Below, piece by piece: positions 45,809-54,875 of a DNA stretch of 64,000 nt. The DNA lies in the NCBI RefSeq assembly GCF_020906275.1, contig NZ_CP086727.1:682001-746000 (forward strand). Reading direction: 5' to 3'. The notes under the pieces were generated by a model, which was given only the letters and a program-made list of their open reading frames with translations, did no database searches and had not been told where the DNA came from. Each line of letters opens with the position of its first letter. The first letter of the stretch is position 1. Made by a program: the position numbers and the translations under genes. The DNA comes from Parasphingorhabdus litoris DSM 22379. Its GTDB lineage: Bacteria > Pseudomonadota > Alphaproteobacteria > Sphingomonadales > Sphingomonadaceae.

Positions 45809-47352
45809 CTGATGCACCCAATCTCAATCCGACTGAAACCGAAGGCAGCAACAGTCCATTCGTTCGGCGAATGATTGATTCCCATTCGGTTTTGGGCTTG
45901 GCCTTTGCAGCATTGATCTACATCGTGAGCTTGTCCGGTGCGCTGACATTATTTGTTGCAGAAATCTCATTGTGGGAAACGCCGGATGTTCCTGCATCAT
46001 ACCAAACCAGTCCTGCAGCGGTATCAGCCGCCGCGAAAAATGCTGAAGCGCAATTGAAACCGGGCCATGAGATATTGAACATCATCGCCTATGCACCGGA
46101 TGAGTTTAAGCCCTATCTCACGGTCCGGCTGAATGAGCGCAAGGATCAGAAGTCCGATTTAATCAGCACCGATTGGGTTGCCGATCCGGCAACTGGCGCG
46201 CTTGGTCAAGAAGTGAAAGCGCCCTTTGCCCATGTCATCGAAGATCTTCATACGATGTTGCACCTGCCCCGGCCATGGGGTCGCTATCTGGTCGGTCTTT
46301 TAGGTGTGGTGATGTTTACACTGATCCTATCTGGCATTTTTGCGCATCCAACGATTTTTAAAGACGCGTTCAAAATGCGCATGAAACGCAATGCCAGGAT
46401 CGCTTGGACAGATGTCCACAATCGGCTCAGCGTATGGGGCTTGCCGTTCCATCTGATCATCACTTTCACCGGAGCATTTCTGGGCGTTGCAGGAATTACC
46501 GTCGCCGCGCTAGCAATGGTGGCTTTTGAAGGTGATCAAGAGGCTGCCATTCAGGTCATACAGGGTCCGCAAGCTATTGAAAATGCCCCACCCATGACGA
46601 CCTCTCCAGACTATGAAAAAATGTTGGTGAGATCACAGGGTGAAGGCCGGACCTTCTCGCTTTTGGTGGCGGGTAACCCCAAGAGCAGTGGAGAGACGAC
46701 AACAATTGCCTTTTATGAAGACGGGATATTGTCTGCGAGAACGTCCGAAATTTACCGCAATGATGGTGCGTTTCTTGAAAAGCTGGGCGGTAGCGGAAGT
46801 CCCGCCGGAGCAAGAGCTTTCGGCATGGTGCAGCCACTCCATTACGGGACCTTTGGCGGCTATCCGATCAAGATTTTCTATTTTGTCCTGTCGCTGGCGC
46901 TCACCTACATCACAAGCACAGGCATGATGATCTGGTTCAAGCGCAAGATGCAGCAAGGGCAGCCGAAGCCCAATTCTGAGGCTGCTTGGCGCGGGATGAC
47001 GACGGGCTTGTCGCTTGGTCTGGCGGGCACGGCTCTTTTTGTCGCAGCCAATATTACTGTTCCGCTTGAGGTTGTTTTTTTCGCAATTTGGGCGGCAGGA
47101 CTAGCGGCAATCTATTTCGCAAAACAGCCTCTGAAAATGGTGCGTCATCAATATCTGCTCATCGCCTTGCTGTTGGCTCTGACGGCACTGTTGCACTTTC
47201 CCAGCGCGCTGACATCTGAGGCGGCCGCACAAGGAATATTGATAGCGATCAATATTTCATTGTTGGTTGCTTCTTTCGCCTTTGCGTTTGTCTCATCGCG
47301 GGGAAGGAAAAGAGAAGTCGATCAAGCTATGGAAACCGTGCCGGCAGAATAG
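45805..47352 (+). CDS. PepSY-associated membrane protein, probable siderophore-iron reductase
   Basis: A 515-residue inner-membrane protein of the PepSY_TM family: first helix near residues 30-55, a periplasmic domain, HLPRPWGRYLVGLLGVVM and FKMRMKRNARIAWTDVHNRLS with conserved His residues, then more helices near residues 370-500. Such proteins are found beside Fur-regulated TonB receptors and are thought to reduce ferric-siderophores in the periplasm. Start ATG 45805 overlaps the previous stop. Under control of the Fur box at 45192-45210. Confidence 0.9.
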   Translation: MTDAPNLNPTETEGSNSPFVRRMIDSHSVLGLAFAALIYIVSLSGALTLFVAEISLWETPDVPASYQTSPAAVSAAAKNAEAQLKPGHEILNIIAYAPDEFKPYLTVRLNERKDQKSDLISTDWVADPATGALGQEVKAPFAHVIEDLHTMLHLPRPWGRYLVGLLGVVMFTLILSGIFAHPTIFKDAFKMRMKRNARIAWTDVHNRLSVWGLPFHLIITFTGAFLGVAGITVAALAMVAFEGDQEAAIQVIQGPQAIENAPPMTTSPDYEKMLVRSQGEGRTFSLLVAGNPKSSGETTTIAFYEDGILSARTSEIYRNDGAFLEKLGGSGSPAGARAFGMVQPLHYGTFGGYPIKIFYFVLSLALTYITSTGMMIWFKRKMQQGQPKPNSEAAWRGMTTGLSLGLAGTALFVAANITVPLEVVFFAIWAAGLAAIYFAKQPLKMVRHQYLLIALLLALTALLHFPSALTSEAAAQGILIAINISLLVASFAFAFVSSRGRKREVDQAMETVPAE

Positions 47353-47410
47353 CTTGTTGGCAGTCTACTCATATTGGGAATATTGGGAAGTTAGGTATCC
47401 AACTGATATT

Positions 47411-49015
47411 TTACGGCTTTAAAACCGTGTCTACTGCTTCCGGCAACAGTTCCGGATAATCGGCAATATAGTGCAGCCCCCGGCTTTCTTTCCTGGCAAG
47501 GGCCGATTTTACGATCAGGTCCGCAACTTCGATAAGGTTGCGTAGCTCGATCAAATCCTGCGTGACTCGGAAATGGCCGTAATATTCTTCTACTTCCTCG
47601 CGTAGTAGATCGATGCGATGCTGAGCGCGTTCGAGGCGTTTGGTGGTGCGGACGATACCAACATAGTTCCACATGAACCGGCGTATCTCGGTCCATGTTT
47701 GTTTGATGACAACTTCTTCGTCACTATCGGTGACTCGGCTTTCATCCCACGGGCGAATGGCCGGTGGCTCTGGCATATCGTCCCAGTGAGTCGCGATATC
47801 GCGTGCTGCTGCATCGCCGAAAACGAAACATTCCAGCAGGCTGTTTGAGGCCAGCCGGTTGGCGCCATGCAGTCCGCTTTCACTGGCTTCACCTGCCGCA
47901 TAAAGACCGGGGAGATCGGTGCGCCCATTGAGGTCGATCAAAATGCCGCCGCAAGTATAGTGCTGGGCCGGCACCACAGGTATCGGCTCCTTGGTCATAT
48001 CAATGCCCAGACCGATCAGTTTCTCGTAGATATTCGGGAAATGATGTTTCACGAATTCAGGATCCCGGTGCGAGATATCAAGATGGACATAGTCGAGGCC
48101 AAGCCGCTTGATCTCATGGTCATTGGCGCGGGCAACGATATCGCGGGGGGCTAGCTCCATACGCTCTGGATCAAAGCGATCCATGAAACGTTCGCCGCCT
48201 TCATCCACATTGCCGTTTTTGTGGGGCGGTAACTTCAAATGACCACCTTCGCCGCGCACCGCCTCTGTGATCAGGAAATTTTTGACTTCGAGATTATAGA
48301 GGCAGGTCGGGTGAAACTGCATCATTTCCATATTGGAAACCCGCGCGCCCGCGCGCCAGGCCATAGCGATGCCATCACCGGTTGCGCTGCGCGGTGCAGT
48401 AGAGAAAAGATAAGTCCGGCCGGCGCCGCCGCTGGCCATGATGGTGGCGCGTGATGTCAGTGTTTCCACGCGCCCATTCGCGTTGTTGAGCGCATAGACA
48501 CCCCACACGTTATTGGCGCCAGTTGGTGTTTCGGCATGCCGATCGGCAATCAGGTCAATCGCAACCATATGGGGTTGCAGGGTAATATTAGGGTGAGCCG
48601 CAGCGGTCTTTTGCAGCGCTTCCTGTACCGCCCAACCAGTGGCATCATCGACATGGACGATGCGCCGGTGGCTATGCCCCCCTTCGCGGGTGAGATGTAG
48701 AACCTCAGCTTCCTTGTTGAACGGAACGCCCATTTCTTCCAACCGCTCAATCGCGGCTGGCGCGTTTTCAACCACAAACTCAACGGTTTCTCGCCGGTTC
48801 AACCCGGCGCCTGCAACCATGGTGTCATTGATATGATTCTCAAACGTATCGCCAGCATCCAATACCGCAGCAATACCGCCCTGTGCCCAGGCTGTTGACC
48901 CGCCGGCAAGATCCCCTTTGGCAAGCACCAGCACCTTGTGGGTTCGCGCCAACGTGATTGCCGCGCTCAGTCCCGCTGCACCGGAACCGACGATAATGAC
49001 GTCGAAATGACTCAT
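47411..49015 (-). CDS. nadB: L-aspartate oxidase
   Basis: First enzyme of NAD synthesis from aspartate: a flavoenzyme that makes iminoaspartate for NadA. The 534-residue protein has the FAD fold VIIVGSGAAGLSAAITLA, the TAWAQGGIAAV motif, the capping-domain residues HTREGGHS-like LTREGGHSHRRIVH and the GLYAAGEASESGLHGANRLASNSLLE signature. Its ATG overlaps the stop of the ABC ATPase gene upstream (ATGA), so it is translationally coupled to it. nadA and nadC are not in the window. Confidence 0.96.
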   Translation of the reverse strand: MSHFDVIIVGSGAAGLSAAITLARTHKVLVLAKGDLAGGSTAWAQGGIAAVLDAGDTFENHINDTMVAGAGLNRRETVEFVVENAPAAIERLEEMGVPFNKEAEVLHLTREGGHSHRRIVHVDDATGWAVQEALQKTAAAHPNITLQPHMVAIDLIADRHAETPTGANNVWGVYALNNANGRVETLTSRATIMASGGAGRTYLFSTAPRSATGDGIAMAWRAGARVSNMEMMQFHPTCLYNLEVKNFLITEAVRGEGGHLKLPPHKNGNVDEGGERFMDRFDPERMELAPRDIVARANDHEIKRLGLDYVHLDISHRDPEFVKHHFPNIYEKLIGLGIDMTKEPIPVVPAQHYTCGGILIDLNGRTDLPGLYAAGEASESGLHGANRLASNSLLECFVFGDAAARDIATHWDDMPEPPAIRPWDESRVTDSDEEVVIKQTWTEIRRFMWNYVGIVRTTKRLERAQHRIDLLREEVEEYYGHFRVTQDLIELRNLIEVADLIVKSALARKESRGLHYIADYPELLPEAVDTVLKP

Positions 49016-49947
49016 GCCGCTTTGCGTGTCAGGTTCAAGAACACATCTTCCAGATCGGCTTCCTTGGTCGTGACATCGACAATCTCATAGCCGCGTTTTT
49101 GAACCGCTTGCATCACGCCGCCTGCATTGGTGTGATCCTTGTTATAAGTAACGGCAACCGTGCGCGGTCCAACAATTTCGGCCTTGAGAAACAGGTCATC
49201 AGCGAAAGTCACCGCATCGGATTCTTGGGAAACATCACGGTCCAAAGTCAGCTCAACCAGCTTCTCTCGCGCCATGTTGACCAGTTCTGGAGTCGTTTTC
49301 AGCGCGATTAACTTGCCATGGTTGATAATCGCAATTCGGTCACAGAGATTTTCCGCCTCCTCAAGATAATGGGTGGTCAGTACGATGGTGACGCCCGATT
49401 TGTTGAGCTGCTCGACATATTCCCAGAGCTGTTGCCGCAGCTCGATATCCACGCCTGCCGTTGGTTCATCCAGCACGAGTATCGGCGGGGAGTGGACCAT
49501 GGCCTTCGCCACCAGAAGGCGGCGTTTCATGCCGCCAGATAGCGTGCGGGAATAGGCATTGGCCTTGTCATCCAGATGTACGGCGCGGAGCAATTCCATC
49601 GTCCGGCGTTCCGACTTCTTTATCCCGTAAAGTCCCGCCACGACCTCCAGAGACTCTGCAGGCGTGAAAAACGGATCAAACATTATTTCCTGTGGCACGA
49701 TGCCGATGGACGCTTTGGCATTGCGGTGATCTGCATCAATATCAAAGCCCCAGATATTGGCCGAACCGCTGGTCTTGCTAACCATGCCCGACAATATGTT
49801 GATAAGGGTGGATTTGCCGGCACCATTGGGGCCCAAAAGCCCAAAAATCTCGCCACGTTTTACATCAAAAGTGACACCATCCAGCGCTTTTTTGCCGCCT
49901 TGATAGGTTTTGGAGAGATTTTCGATGGATATTGCAGCTTCGGTCAT
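49012..49947 (-). CDS. ABC transporter ATP-binding protein (ABC-2 type exporter)
   Basis: A 311-residue ATPase with Walker A GPNGAGKST, the Q-loop region VPQEIMFDPFF, signature LSGGMKRR, Walker B ILVLDEPTAGVD and the switch His in TTHYLEEAE. The C-terminal extension is of the YadG/drug-exporter type. The partner permease (YadH-like) is not next to it; nadB follows instead, overlapping by four bases, so the permease must be elsewhere in the genome. Confidence 0.93.
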   Translation of the reverse strand: MTEAAISIENLSKTYQGGKKALDGVTFDVKRGEIFGLLGPNGAGKSTLINILSGMVSKTSGSANIWGFDIDADHRNAKASIGIVPQEIMFDPFFTPAESLEVVAGLYGIKKSERRTMELLRAVHLDDKANAYSRTLSGGMKRRLLVAKAMVHSPPILVLDEPTAGVDIELRQQLWEYVEQLNKSGVTIVLTTHYLEEAENLCDRIAIINHGKLIALKTTPELVNMAREKLVELTLDRDVSQESDAVTFADDLFLKAEIVGPRTVAVTYNKDHTNAGGVMQAVQKRGYEIVDVTTKEADLEDVFLNLTRKAA

Positions 49948-50083
49948 GGCAGACGCATAACCATCTTGTCTCCTACAATCAAAGGCTTTGCGCCGCCAAT
50001 GATACAGAATGTGACAGCATTTAACGAAATTTTAGGCACGATGTTAAACTTATCTTTCTTGTCTTGCCGCTAGTAATGGCAAT

Positions 50084-50635
50084 GTGGAACAAATTGGGGA
50101 CCAGAAAAGGGCGTTAAAGCCCGGTTTTGCGCGTGCAGCAATGCTATTGCCTGCGCTGTGCTCGTTGGTGGCCGCTTCGGCTGCAAATGCGCAGTCCGCA
50201 GATACAATGGCATCGGTCAGTCGAAGTATCACAGTCGTTAAAAATAGCGACTTGCTTTTCGGTGATTTTATTGCCGGCACGGCAAATAGCAATTTTCGTA
50301 TGCACGCTGTCACTGGCAATCTGATCCAGCTTAGCGGCGATGCGGTTTCGATCGGTGGTGCACAGAGCCGTGCTTCGTTTACCGCGACCGGAACCCCCTT
50401 TGCGCAAGCGAATATAAGGCGTTCACAAAATAGCATTAATATCGTCCGAGATGGCGGGTCAGAGACGATGCGGGTTGATAATTTTTGGCTCGGTAACAGC
50501 GGAGGCTTGCGCGATCAGATTTTGGATGCTGCCGGCCAAGCTACATATTTTGTCGGAGGCCGGTTGCGAATAGGACCAAATCAGGCCGCGGGTACATATC
50601 GCGGCACCTTTGAAGTGACGATTGATTATCAGTGA
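50084..50635 (+). CDS. DUF4402 domain protein, copy 1
   Basis: A 183-residue exported protein of the DUF4402 family: a hydrophobic signal segment (about residues 18-36, cut near ANAQ), then beta-rich sequence with SITVVKNSDLLFGDFIAG and a closing GTYRGTFEVTIDYQ. The family is thought to be pilus- or surface-related. The start is uncertain: GTG 50084 has no clear ribosome site, and ATG 50141 is an in-frame alternative inside the signal segment. Tandem with a second copy. Confidence 0.78.
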   Translation: MEQIGDQKRALKPGFARAAMLLPALCSLVAASAANAQSADTMASVSRSITVVKNSDLLFGDFIAGTANSNFRMHAVTGNLIQLSGDAVSIGGAQSRASFTATGTPFAQANIRRSQNSINIVRDGGSETMRVDNFWLGNSGGLRDQILDAAGQATYFVGGRLRIGPNQAAGTYRGTFEVTIDYQ

Positions 50636-50647
50636 ATAAATAGGAAA

Positions 50648-50685
50648 GCCCAAGGGTTAATGGGGATTAACCTTGAAAATTGGGC
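50648..50685 (+). other. Stem-loop between the two DUF4402 genes
   Basis: GCCCAA (50648-50653) pairs with TTGGGC (50680-50685) and inside it GGTTAA pairs with TTAACC. It starts 12 bases after the first gene's stop. No strong T run follows, so it may be a weak terminator or set the ratio of the two transcripts. Confidence 0.55.
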
Positions 50686-50718
50686 GTTGTTTAGACTTTT
50701 GTGGGTAGTGAGTAGATT

Positions 50719-51264
50719 ATGAAGACCAGAGACCAGATTATACCGCGCTTGATCGGCGGCTTGCTTATCGTCCTTATCGGGATGACCAGTGCACCGGCGG
50801 CTTTGGCGCAGGATGCAGACGCTGACGCAAGAGCCGTAACCATCGGCCCGCTTTCCGTCGTCAATATTGCCGACCTGGAATTCGGGAGCATTATCCCGAG
50901 CGCCACAGCTGGCACCGTGTTTATCGACACGCGCAATGGTAATCGGAGCACGACAGGCGGCGTCACAACGGCCGCTGGCGCCAATAACCGCGCCAATTTC
51001 ATCATCTATGGTGGTCCAAACCAGATTGTTGAAATATCGATCCCCGGAACGACAACCATCACCCATACCAATGGCTCGGACAGCATGCTGATCGACCAAA
51101 TGGCTATTGGTAATGGCAATCGGAATTTCAGTACATTCGTGCGCGGCCTTTTGGGCACGCTCGGCATTTACCAGCTCACTGTTGGTGGCCGGTTGAATGT
51201 TAACGCCAACCAGCTGGATGGCGACTATACGGGTAGTTTCATCATGACGGTTGATTATCTCTGA
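50719..51264 (+). CDS. DUF4402 domain protein, copy 2
   Basis: A 181-residue exported paralogue of the preceding gene: signal peptide cut near AALAQ (residue 30), then AVTIGPLSVVNIADLEFGSI, a GRLNVNANQLDGDYTG block and a final IMTVDYL. The pairing xLxFGxI and the end YxGxFxxTVDY are shared with copy 1. The two may form a heteromeric surface fibre or be variants of one subunit. Confidence 0.82.
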   Translation: MKTRDQIIPRLIGGLLIVLIGMTSAPAALAQDADADARAVTIGPLSVVNIADLEFGSIIPSATAGTVFIDTRNGNRSTTGGVTTAAGANNRANFIIYGGPNQIVEISIPGTTTITHTNGSDSMLIDQMAIGNGNRNFSTFVRGLLGTLGIYQLTVGGRLNVNANQLDGDYTGSFIMTVDYL

Positions 51265-51330
51265 TAAAATCAACCGGTTCGCCGACCGTAATATATTGCG
51301 CTGGCGGGTCACTGTTGCTAATTCCGCGTC

Positions 51331-51543
51331 ATGAACGACACACCTGAAACCGCAAGAACATCAAAAAAGCGCAATGCCTGTGATGGCGCATCCGACATTC
51401 CGGGTGGTGCAGCGCTTGGTCATCCCCGTGTCTGGCTGGAAATAGATGAAAAAGGCTATGTCGATTGCGGCTATTGCGATCGTCGTTTCATATTGATCGG
51501 TGGACCTGCCGACGTCGCAGCTGAAGCATCTGTCAGCGAATAA
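51331..51543 (+). CDS. Zinc-finger (CHCC type) domain protein
   Basis: A 70-residue protein with the zf-CHCC pattern: Cys17, His31 and Cys46/Cys49 in CDGASDIPGG, LGHPRVWLEID and DCGYCDRRF. This is the domain of the complex I accessory subunit NDUFS6; the bacterial homologues are short stand-alone proteins that may bind complex I or zinc. First of a compact plus-strand run with tldD. Confidence 0.85.
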   Translation: MNDTPETARTSKKRNACDGASDIPGGAALGHPRVWLEIDEKGYVDCGYCDRRFILIGGPADVAAEASVSE

Positions 51544-51592
51544 TCTGACTTAAGGGGGTGCGCAGCCCCGATTTCGTTTCTATATATAAGAA

Positions 51593-53023
51593 ATGATGAA
51601 AAATATTGACCCTCGCTCGTTTCTTTATCGCCCTGATGGCTTGGATCCCGAACGGGCCAAGGCCCTTGTTTCGGGTAGCCTTTCTGCCTGTGATGATGGG
51701 GAACTTTACCTGCAATATAGTGCGGTAGAAAGCTTTGGCTTTGATGATGGGCGATTGAAAACCGCCGATTACAGCACCGATAGCGGCTTTGGCCTGCGCG
51801 GTGTATCGGGCGAGATGACCGGTTTTTCGCACAGTAACGAAATTAGCGAAGCGGCGATCAAGCGCGCGGCGCAAACGCTGCAACTGCTTGATCCTGCCAA
51901 GGGTGATCCGGCCCCACCGCCACGTGGATCCAACCAGCATCTTTATGGCGAAGCCAACCCGTTAGAAGCCATTCCGTTCGCGAAAAAAGTCGCTCTGTGT
52001 CAAGAAATTGACGCCGCTGCCCGTGCCCGTGATCCGCGTGTGGCGCAGGTTTCTGTTGGGCTGTCCGGCAGTTGGAGCGTGGTCGAGATTGTCCGTCCTG
52101 ATGGATTCGTGGCTACCGATGTGCGGCCTCTGGTGCGGCTCAATGTTTCCATTGTCGCAGAACAAAATGGGCGCCGCGAAACCGGCAGCTTCGGTATGGG
52201 CGGACGTTATCTTTACGACCAGCTATTTGAGGAAGCACGCTGGAACCGGGCTGTTGATGAAGCGTTGAACCAGGCGTTGGTCAATCTTGAGAGCGTCGAT
52301 GCGCCTGCCGGTGAACAGACCGTTTTGCTTGGCCCTGGCTGGCCCGGCATCATTCTGCACGAAGCCATAGGTCACGGCCTCGAAGGCGATTTCAACCGCA
52401 AGGGCACAAGCGCCTTTTCCGGCCGAATTGGCGAGCGGGTAGCCGCGCCTGGTGTAACGGTTGTCGATGACGGTTCGATCAACGAACGGCGCGGATCGCT
52501 GAGCATTGATGACGAAGGCACGCCGACGCAGGAAAATGTCCTGATCGAGGATGGTATCCTCAAATGCTATATGCAGGATCGGCTCAACGCGCGCCTGATG
52601 GGTGTTCCGGCAACCGGCAATGGTCGCCGTGAAAGCTATGCTCATGCGCCGATGCCGCGGATGACCAACACGTTCATGCGGGGCGGCAAGGATGATCCGG
52701 ACGAGCTTATGGGCCGCGTGAAAAACGGCATCTATGCCAAGAGCTTCGGCGGCGGACAGGTGGACATTGTCTCCGGCAAGTTCGTCTTCTCCTGTACCGA
52801 GGCTTATAAAATCGAAAACGGCAAATTGGGCGCACCCATAAAAGGCGCGACGCTGATTGGTGATGGTCCGACCGCGCTGACCAAAGTGACCGGTATCGGC
52901 AATGATATGGCCCTGGACGAAGGCATTGGCGTGTGCGGTAAGGGCGGGCAGTCAGTGCCAGCCGGCGTTGGGCAGCCGACGTTACTGGTAGATGGATTGA
53001 CCGTTGGGGGCACTGCTGCTTGA
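51593..53023 (+). CDS. tldD: Metalloprotease TldD
   Basis: A 476-residue protein of the TldD/PmbA family. The zinc-site motif HEAIGH lies at residues 256-261, followed by GLEGD and DEGTPTQENVLI, which identifies the catalytic subunit TldD rather than PmbA (TldE), which lacks it. With PmbA it cuts small modified peptides and antitoxins. TGATG joins it to the DUF924 gene. The partner pmbA is not in the window. Confidence 0.93.
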   Translation: MMKNIDPRSFLYRPDGLDPERAKALVSGSLSACDDGELYLQYSAVESFGFDDGRLKTADYSTDSGFGLRGVSGEMTGFSHSNEISEAAIKRAAQTLQLLDPAKGDPAPPPRGSNQHLYGEANPLEAIPFAKKVALCQEIDAAARARDPRVAQVSVGLSGSWSVVEIVRPDGFVATDVRPLVRLNVSIVAEQNGRRETGSFGMGGRYLYDQLFEEARWNRAVDEALNQALVNLESVDAPAGEQTVLLGPGWPGIILHEAIGHGLEGDFNRKGTSAFSGRIGERVAAPGVTVVDDGSINERRGSLSIDDEGTPTQENVLIEDGILKCYMQDRLNARLMGVPATGNGRRESYAHAPMPRMTNTFMRGGKDDPDELMGRVKNGIYAKSFGGGQVDIVSGKFVFSCTEAYKIENGKLGAPIKGATLIGDGPTALTKVTGIGNDMALDEGIGVCGKGGQSVPAGVGQPTLLVDGLTVGGTAA

Positions 53024-53568
53024 TGGCCGACAATTGGTCAGCCGAAATCATTCATTTCTGGTTTGAGGAGTTGGGTCCGGATGACTGGTTCGGTTCCGTT
53101 GCAAAGGTTGATGAGCAGATAATAGAACGCTTTGCCGAACTTTGGGAAGAGCAAAAGACAAAGGTTGCGACAGATTTTTTGAGTACCGCAGAAGCGGCTC
53201 TTGCAGCGATAATATTGTTTGATCAATTTCCGCGAAACATATTCCGGAACAGTGCAGAAGCCTTTGCCACCGACCATCTCGCGCTGCAAATTGCCAAGGC
53301 TGCCATTGATCGGCAGCTGGATGAGCAGCTGACGGAAGATCAGCGCGTGTTCTTATATATGCCGTTCATGCATAGCGAGGATCTGGAAGATCAGACGCGG
53401 TCGCTCGGGCTGTTCACTGCATTGGGTATCGAAAACAACATCAAATATGCCAAGGCGCATCGCGATGTTATCGTCAAATTTGGGCGCTTCCCGCACCGCA
53501 ACAAAGTGCTGGGCCGAGAAACCCGTCCGGATGAACAGGTCGCGATTGACGAAGGGGCCAGTTGGTAG
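53023..53568 (+). CDS. DUF924 family protein
   Basis: A 181-residue helical protein of the DUF924 family: IIHFWFEELGPDDWFG, ILFDQFPRNIFRNSAEAFATD, FLYMPFMHSEDLEDQ and FGRFPHRNKVLGR are all family blocks. Function unknown, cytoplasmic. ATG 53023 overlaps the tldD stop by one base. Confidence 0.92.
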   Translation: MADNWSAEIIHFWFEELGPDDWFGSVAKVDEQIIERFAELWEEQKTKVATDFLSTAEAALAAIILFDQFPRNIFRNSAEAFATDHLALQIAKAAIDRQLDEQLTEDQRVFLYMPFMHSEDLEDQTRSLGLFTALGIENNIKYAKAHRDVIVKFGRFPHRNKVLGRETRPDEQVAIDEGASW

Positions 53569-53578
53569 AGCAGGCGCT

Positions 53579-54082
53579 GTGCGGATCATATTTCAGGAAA
53601 CATGGACTGCGCTCAAAACCTGGCCGGATGCCGGGCAATGGATAGCGGCTTTGCGCCTCGCCATACCGGTGCTTGCCATTGTAGGGTTTATCGGATTTTT
53701 GGGCGGATGGGCTTATTGGTATCCGGTGGATCTCTGGCAAGAAGCGGTTATGGCCATATTTGTCGCGTTCTTGATTTCCGCCATTCCCGCCGAACTGGTG
53801 TTTCGTGGTGTTTTGTTATCCGCCCTTGCAAAGTTCAGTCCGCGCTGGGGCGCTTGGCTGGCCACTATTGCTTTTGCATCTTTCTATCCCGTTTACGCGA
53901 CGATCAACCAAACCAAATGGAATGATGCGCTTGCGATGCCTTCCTTTTGCTTTGCCATGCTGATTTTTGGTATTATCTTGTCGCATATCCGCATTGTTTC
54001 GCGGTCGCTTTGGCCGGTGATATTGATTCACGGGGCCGCAGCTTTGATATGGATGCTGGTTTTAGGGCGACAGTTCAACTGA
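53579..54082 (+). CDS. CPBP-like membrane protein with degraded protease motifs
   Basis: A 167-residue protein with about five membrane helices and a CPBP/Abi-like core. The first motif, normally EExxFRG, reads AELVFRG; the next, normally FxxxH, reads AFASFYPVY; the third, HxxxN, reads IHGAAALI. Several catalytic residues are therefore missing and it is probably not an active CAAX-type protease. The start is GTG 53579, just after the DUF924 stop; upstream codons would overlap that gene heavily. Confidence 0.72.
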   Translation: MRIIFQETWTALKTWPDAGQWIAALRLAIPVLAIVGFIGFLGGWAYWYPVDLWQEAVMAIFVAFLISAIPAELVFRGVLLSALAKFSPRWGAWLATIAFASFYPVYATINQTKWNDALAMPSFCFAMLIFGIILSHIRIVSRSLWPVILIHGAAALIWMLVLGRQFN

Positions 54083-54096
54083 ACGGGAAAGAAAAT

Positions 54097-54657
54097 ATGG
54101 CCGAATTTTTTGACGCACTGAAGGAAGATCACACAGCGTTTATCGCAAAGCAGCCGATATTTTTCGTCGCGACTGCGGCCCCGGATGCGCGGATCAATCT
54201 ATCGCCCAAGGGCTATGATGCCTTTCGGGTTTTGGGGCCGAAGCGGGTTGCTTATCTTGACCTTGCCGGTTCCGGCAATGAAACCCACGCGCATCTGATT
54301 GCTGATGGCCGGGTGACAATCATGTTCAACAATTTCGCCAATCCGGCGCTGATCATGCGGCTTTACGGCACCGGGAAGCCGGTCCTGCCGCAGGATGAGG
54401 GGTGGGATGAGCTGGCGGCGCATTTCGAAATATTACCAGGCACGCGGCAGATATTCGATATCGCAGTGGACAATGTGCAGACCAGTTGCGGCTGGGGCGT
54501 ACCGCAGATGGAATTGAAGTCAGAGCGCGAAACCTTGGTCAAATATCACCGGCAATCCGATCCGGATAAATGGATGGAAAAGACCGCTGGCCGGGTACAG
54601 AGCATTGATGGCCTGCCGACGCGCGCGACCGACCGTTATTTTGGCGGCGATGGCTAA
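54097..54657 (+). CDS. Pyridoxamine 5'-phosphate oxidase-related flavin-binding protein
   Basis: A 186-residue protein of the PNPOx-like split-barrel family: FFVATAAPDARINLSPKGYDAF, VAYLDLAGSGNETHAHLIADGRVTIMF and a short C-terminal region with SCGWGVPQMEL. Members bind FMN, heme or F420; the substrate is unclear. GGGAAA precedes ATG 54097; earlier starts run inside the CPBP gene. Confidence 0.88.
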   Translation: MAEFFDALKEDHTAFIAKQPIFFVATAAPDARINLSPKGYDAFRVLGPKRVAYLDLAGSGNETHAHLIADGRVTIMFNNFANPALIMRLYGTGKPVLPQDEGWDELAAHFEILPGTRQIFDIAVDNVQTSCGWGVPQMELKSERETLVKYHRQSDPDKWMEKTAGRVQSIDGLPTRATDRYFGGDG

Positions 54658-54662
54658 AGCCA

Positions 54663-54875
54663 ATGAGTCTCGTTGAACTGTCTCGCCATATGCATGGTTA
54701 TGAAGCGGAGATCATCCGGGGGCGGCTCGAAGCGGCCGGCATCGGCGCGGTTTGCTTCGACAGCGGTGTGAACATTGTCGAAGGGGCAGGGATTGCCTTG
54801 CCGGCTCGGGTCATGGTGCTCAAAGAAGATTTGGACGAAGCCAAAGCCATATTGGCTGAGGACGTGGCGTTATGA
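54663..54875 (+). CDS. DUF2007 domain protein
   Basis: A 70-residue protein of the DUF2007 (putative signal-transducing protein) family: YEAEIIRGRLEAAGIGAVC and VMVLKEDLDEAKAILAE. Possibly regulatory, related to PII-like folds. It overlaps the patatin start (ATGA). Confidence 0.87.
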   Translation: MSLVELSRHMHGYEAEIIRGRLEAAGIGAVCFDSGVNIVEGAGIALPARVMVLKEDLDEAKAILAEDVAL

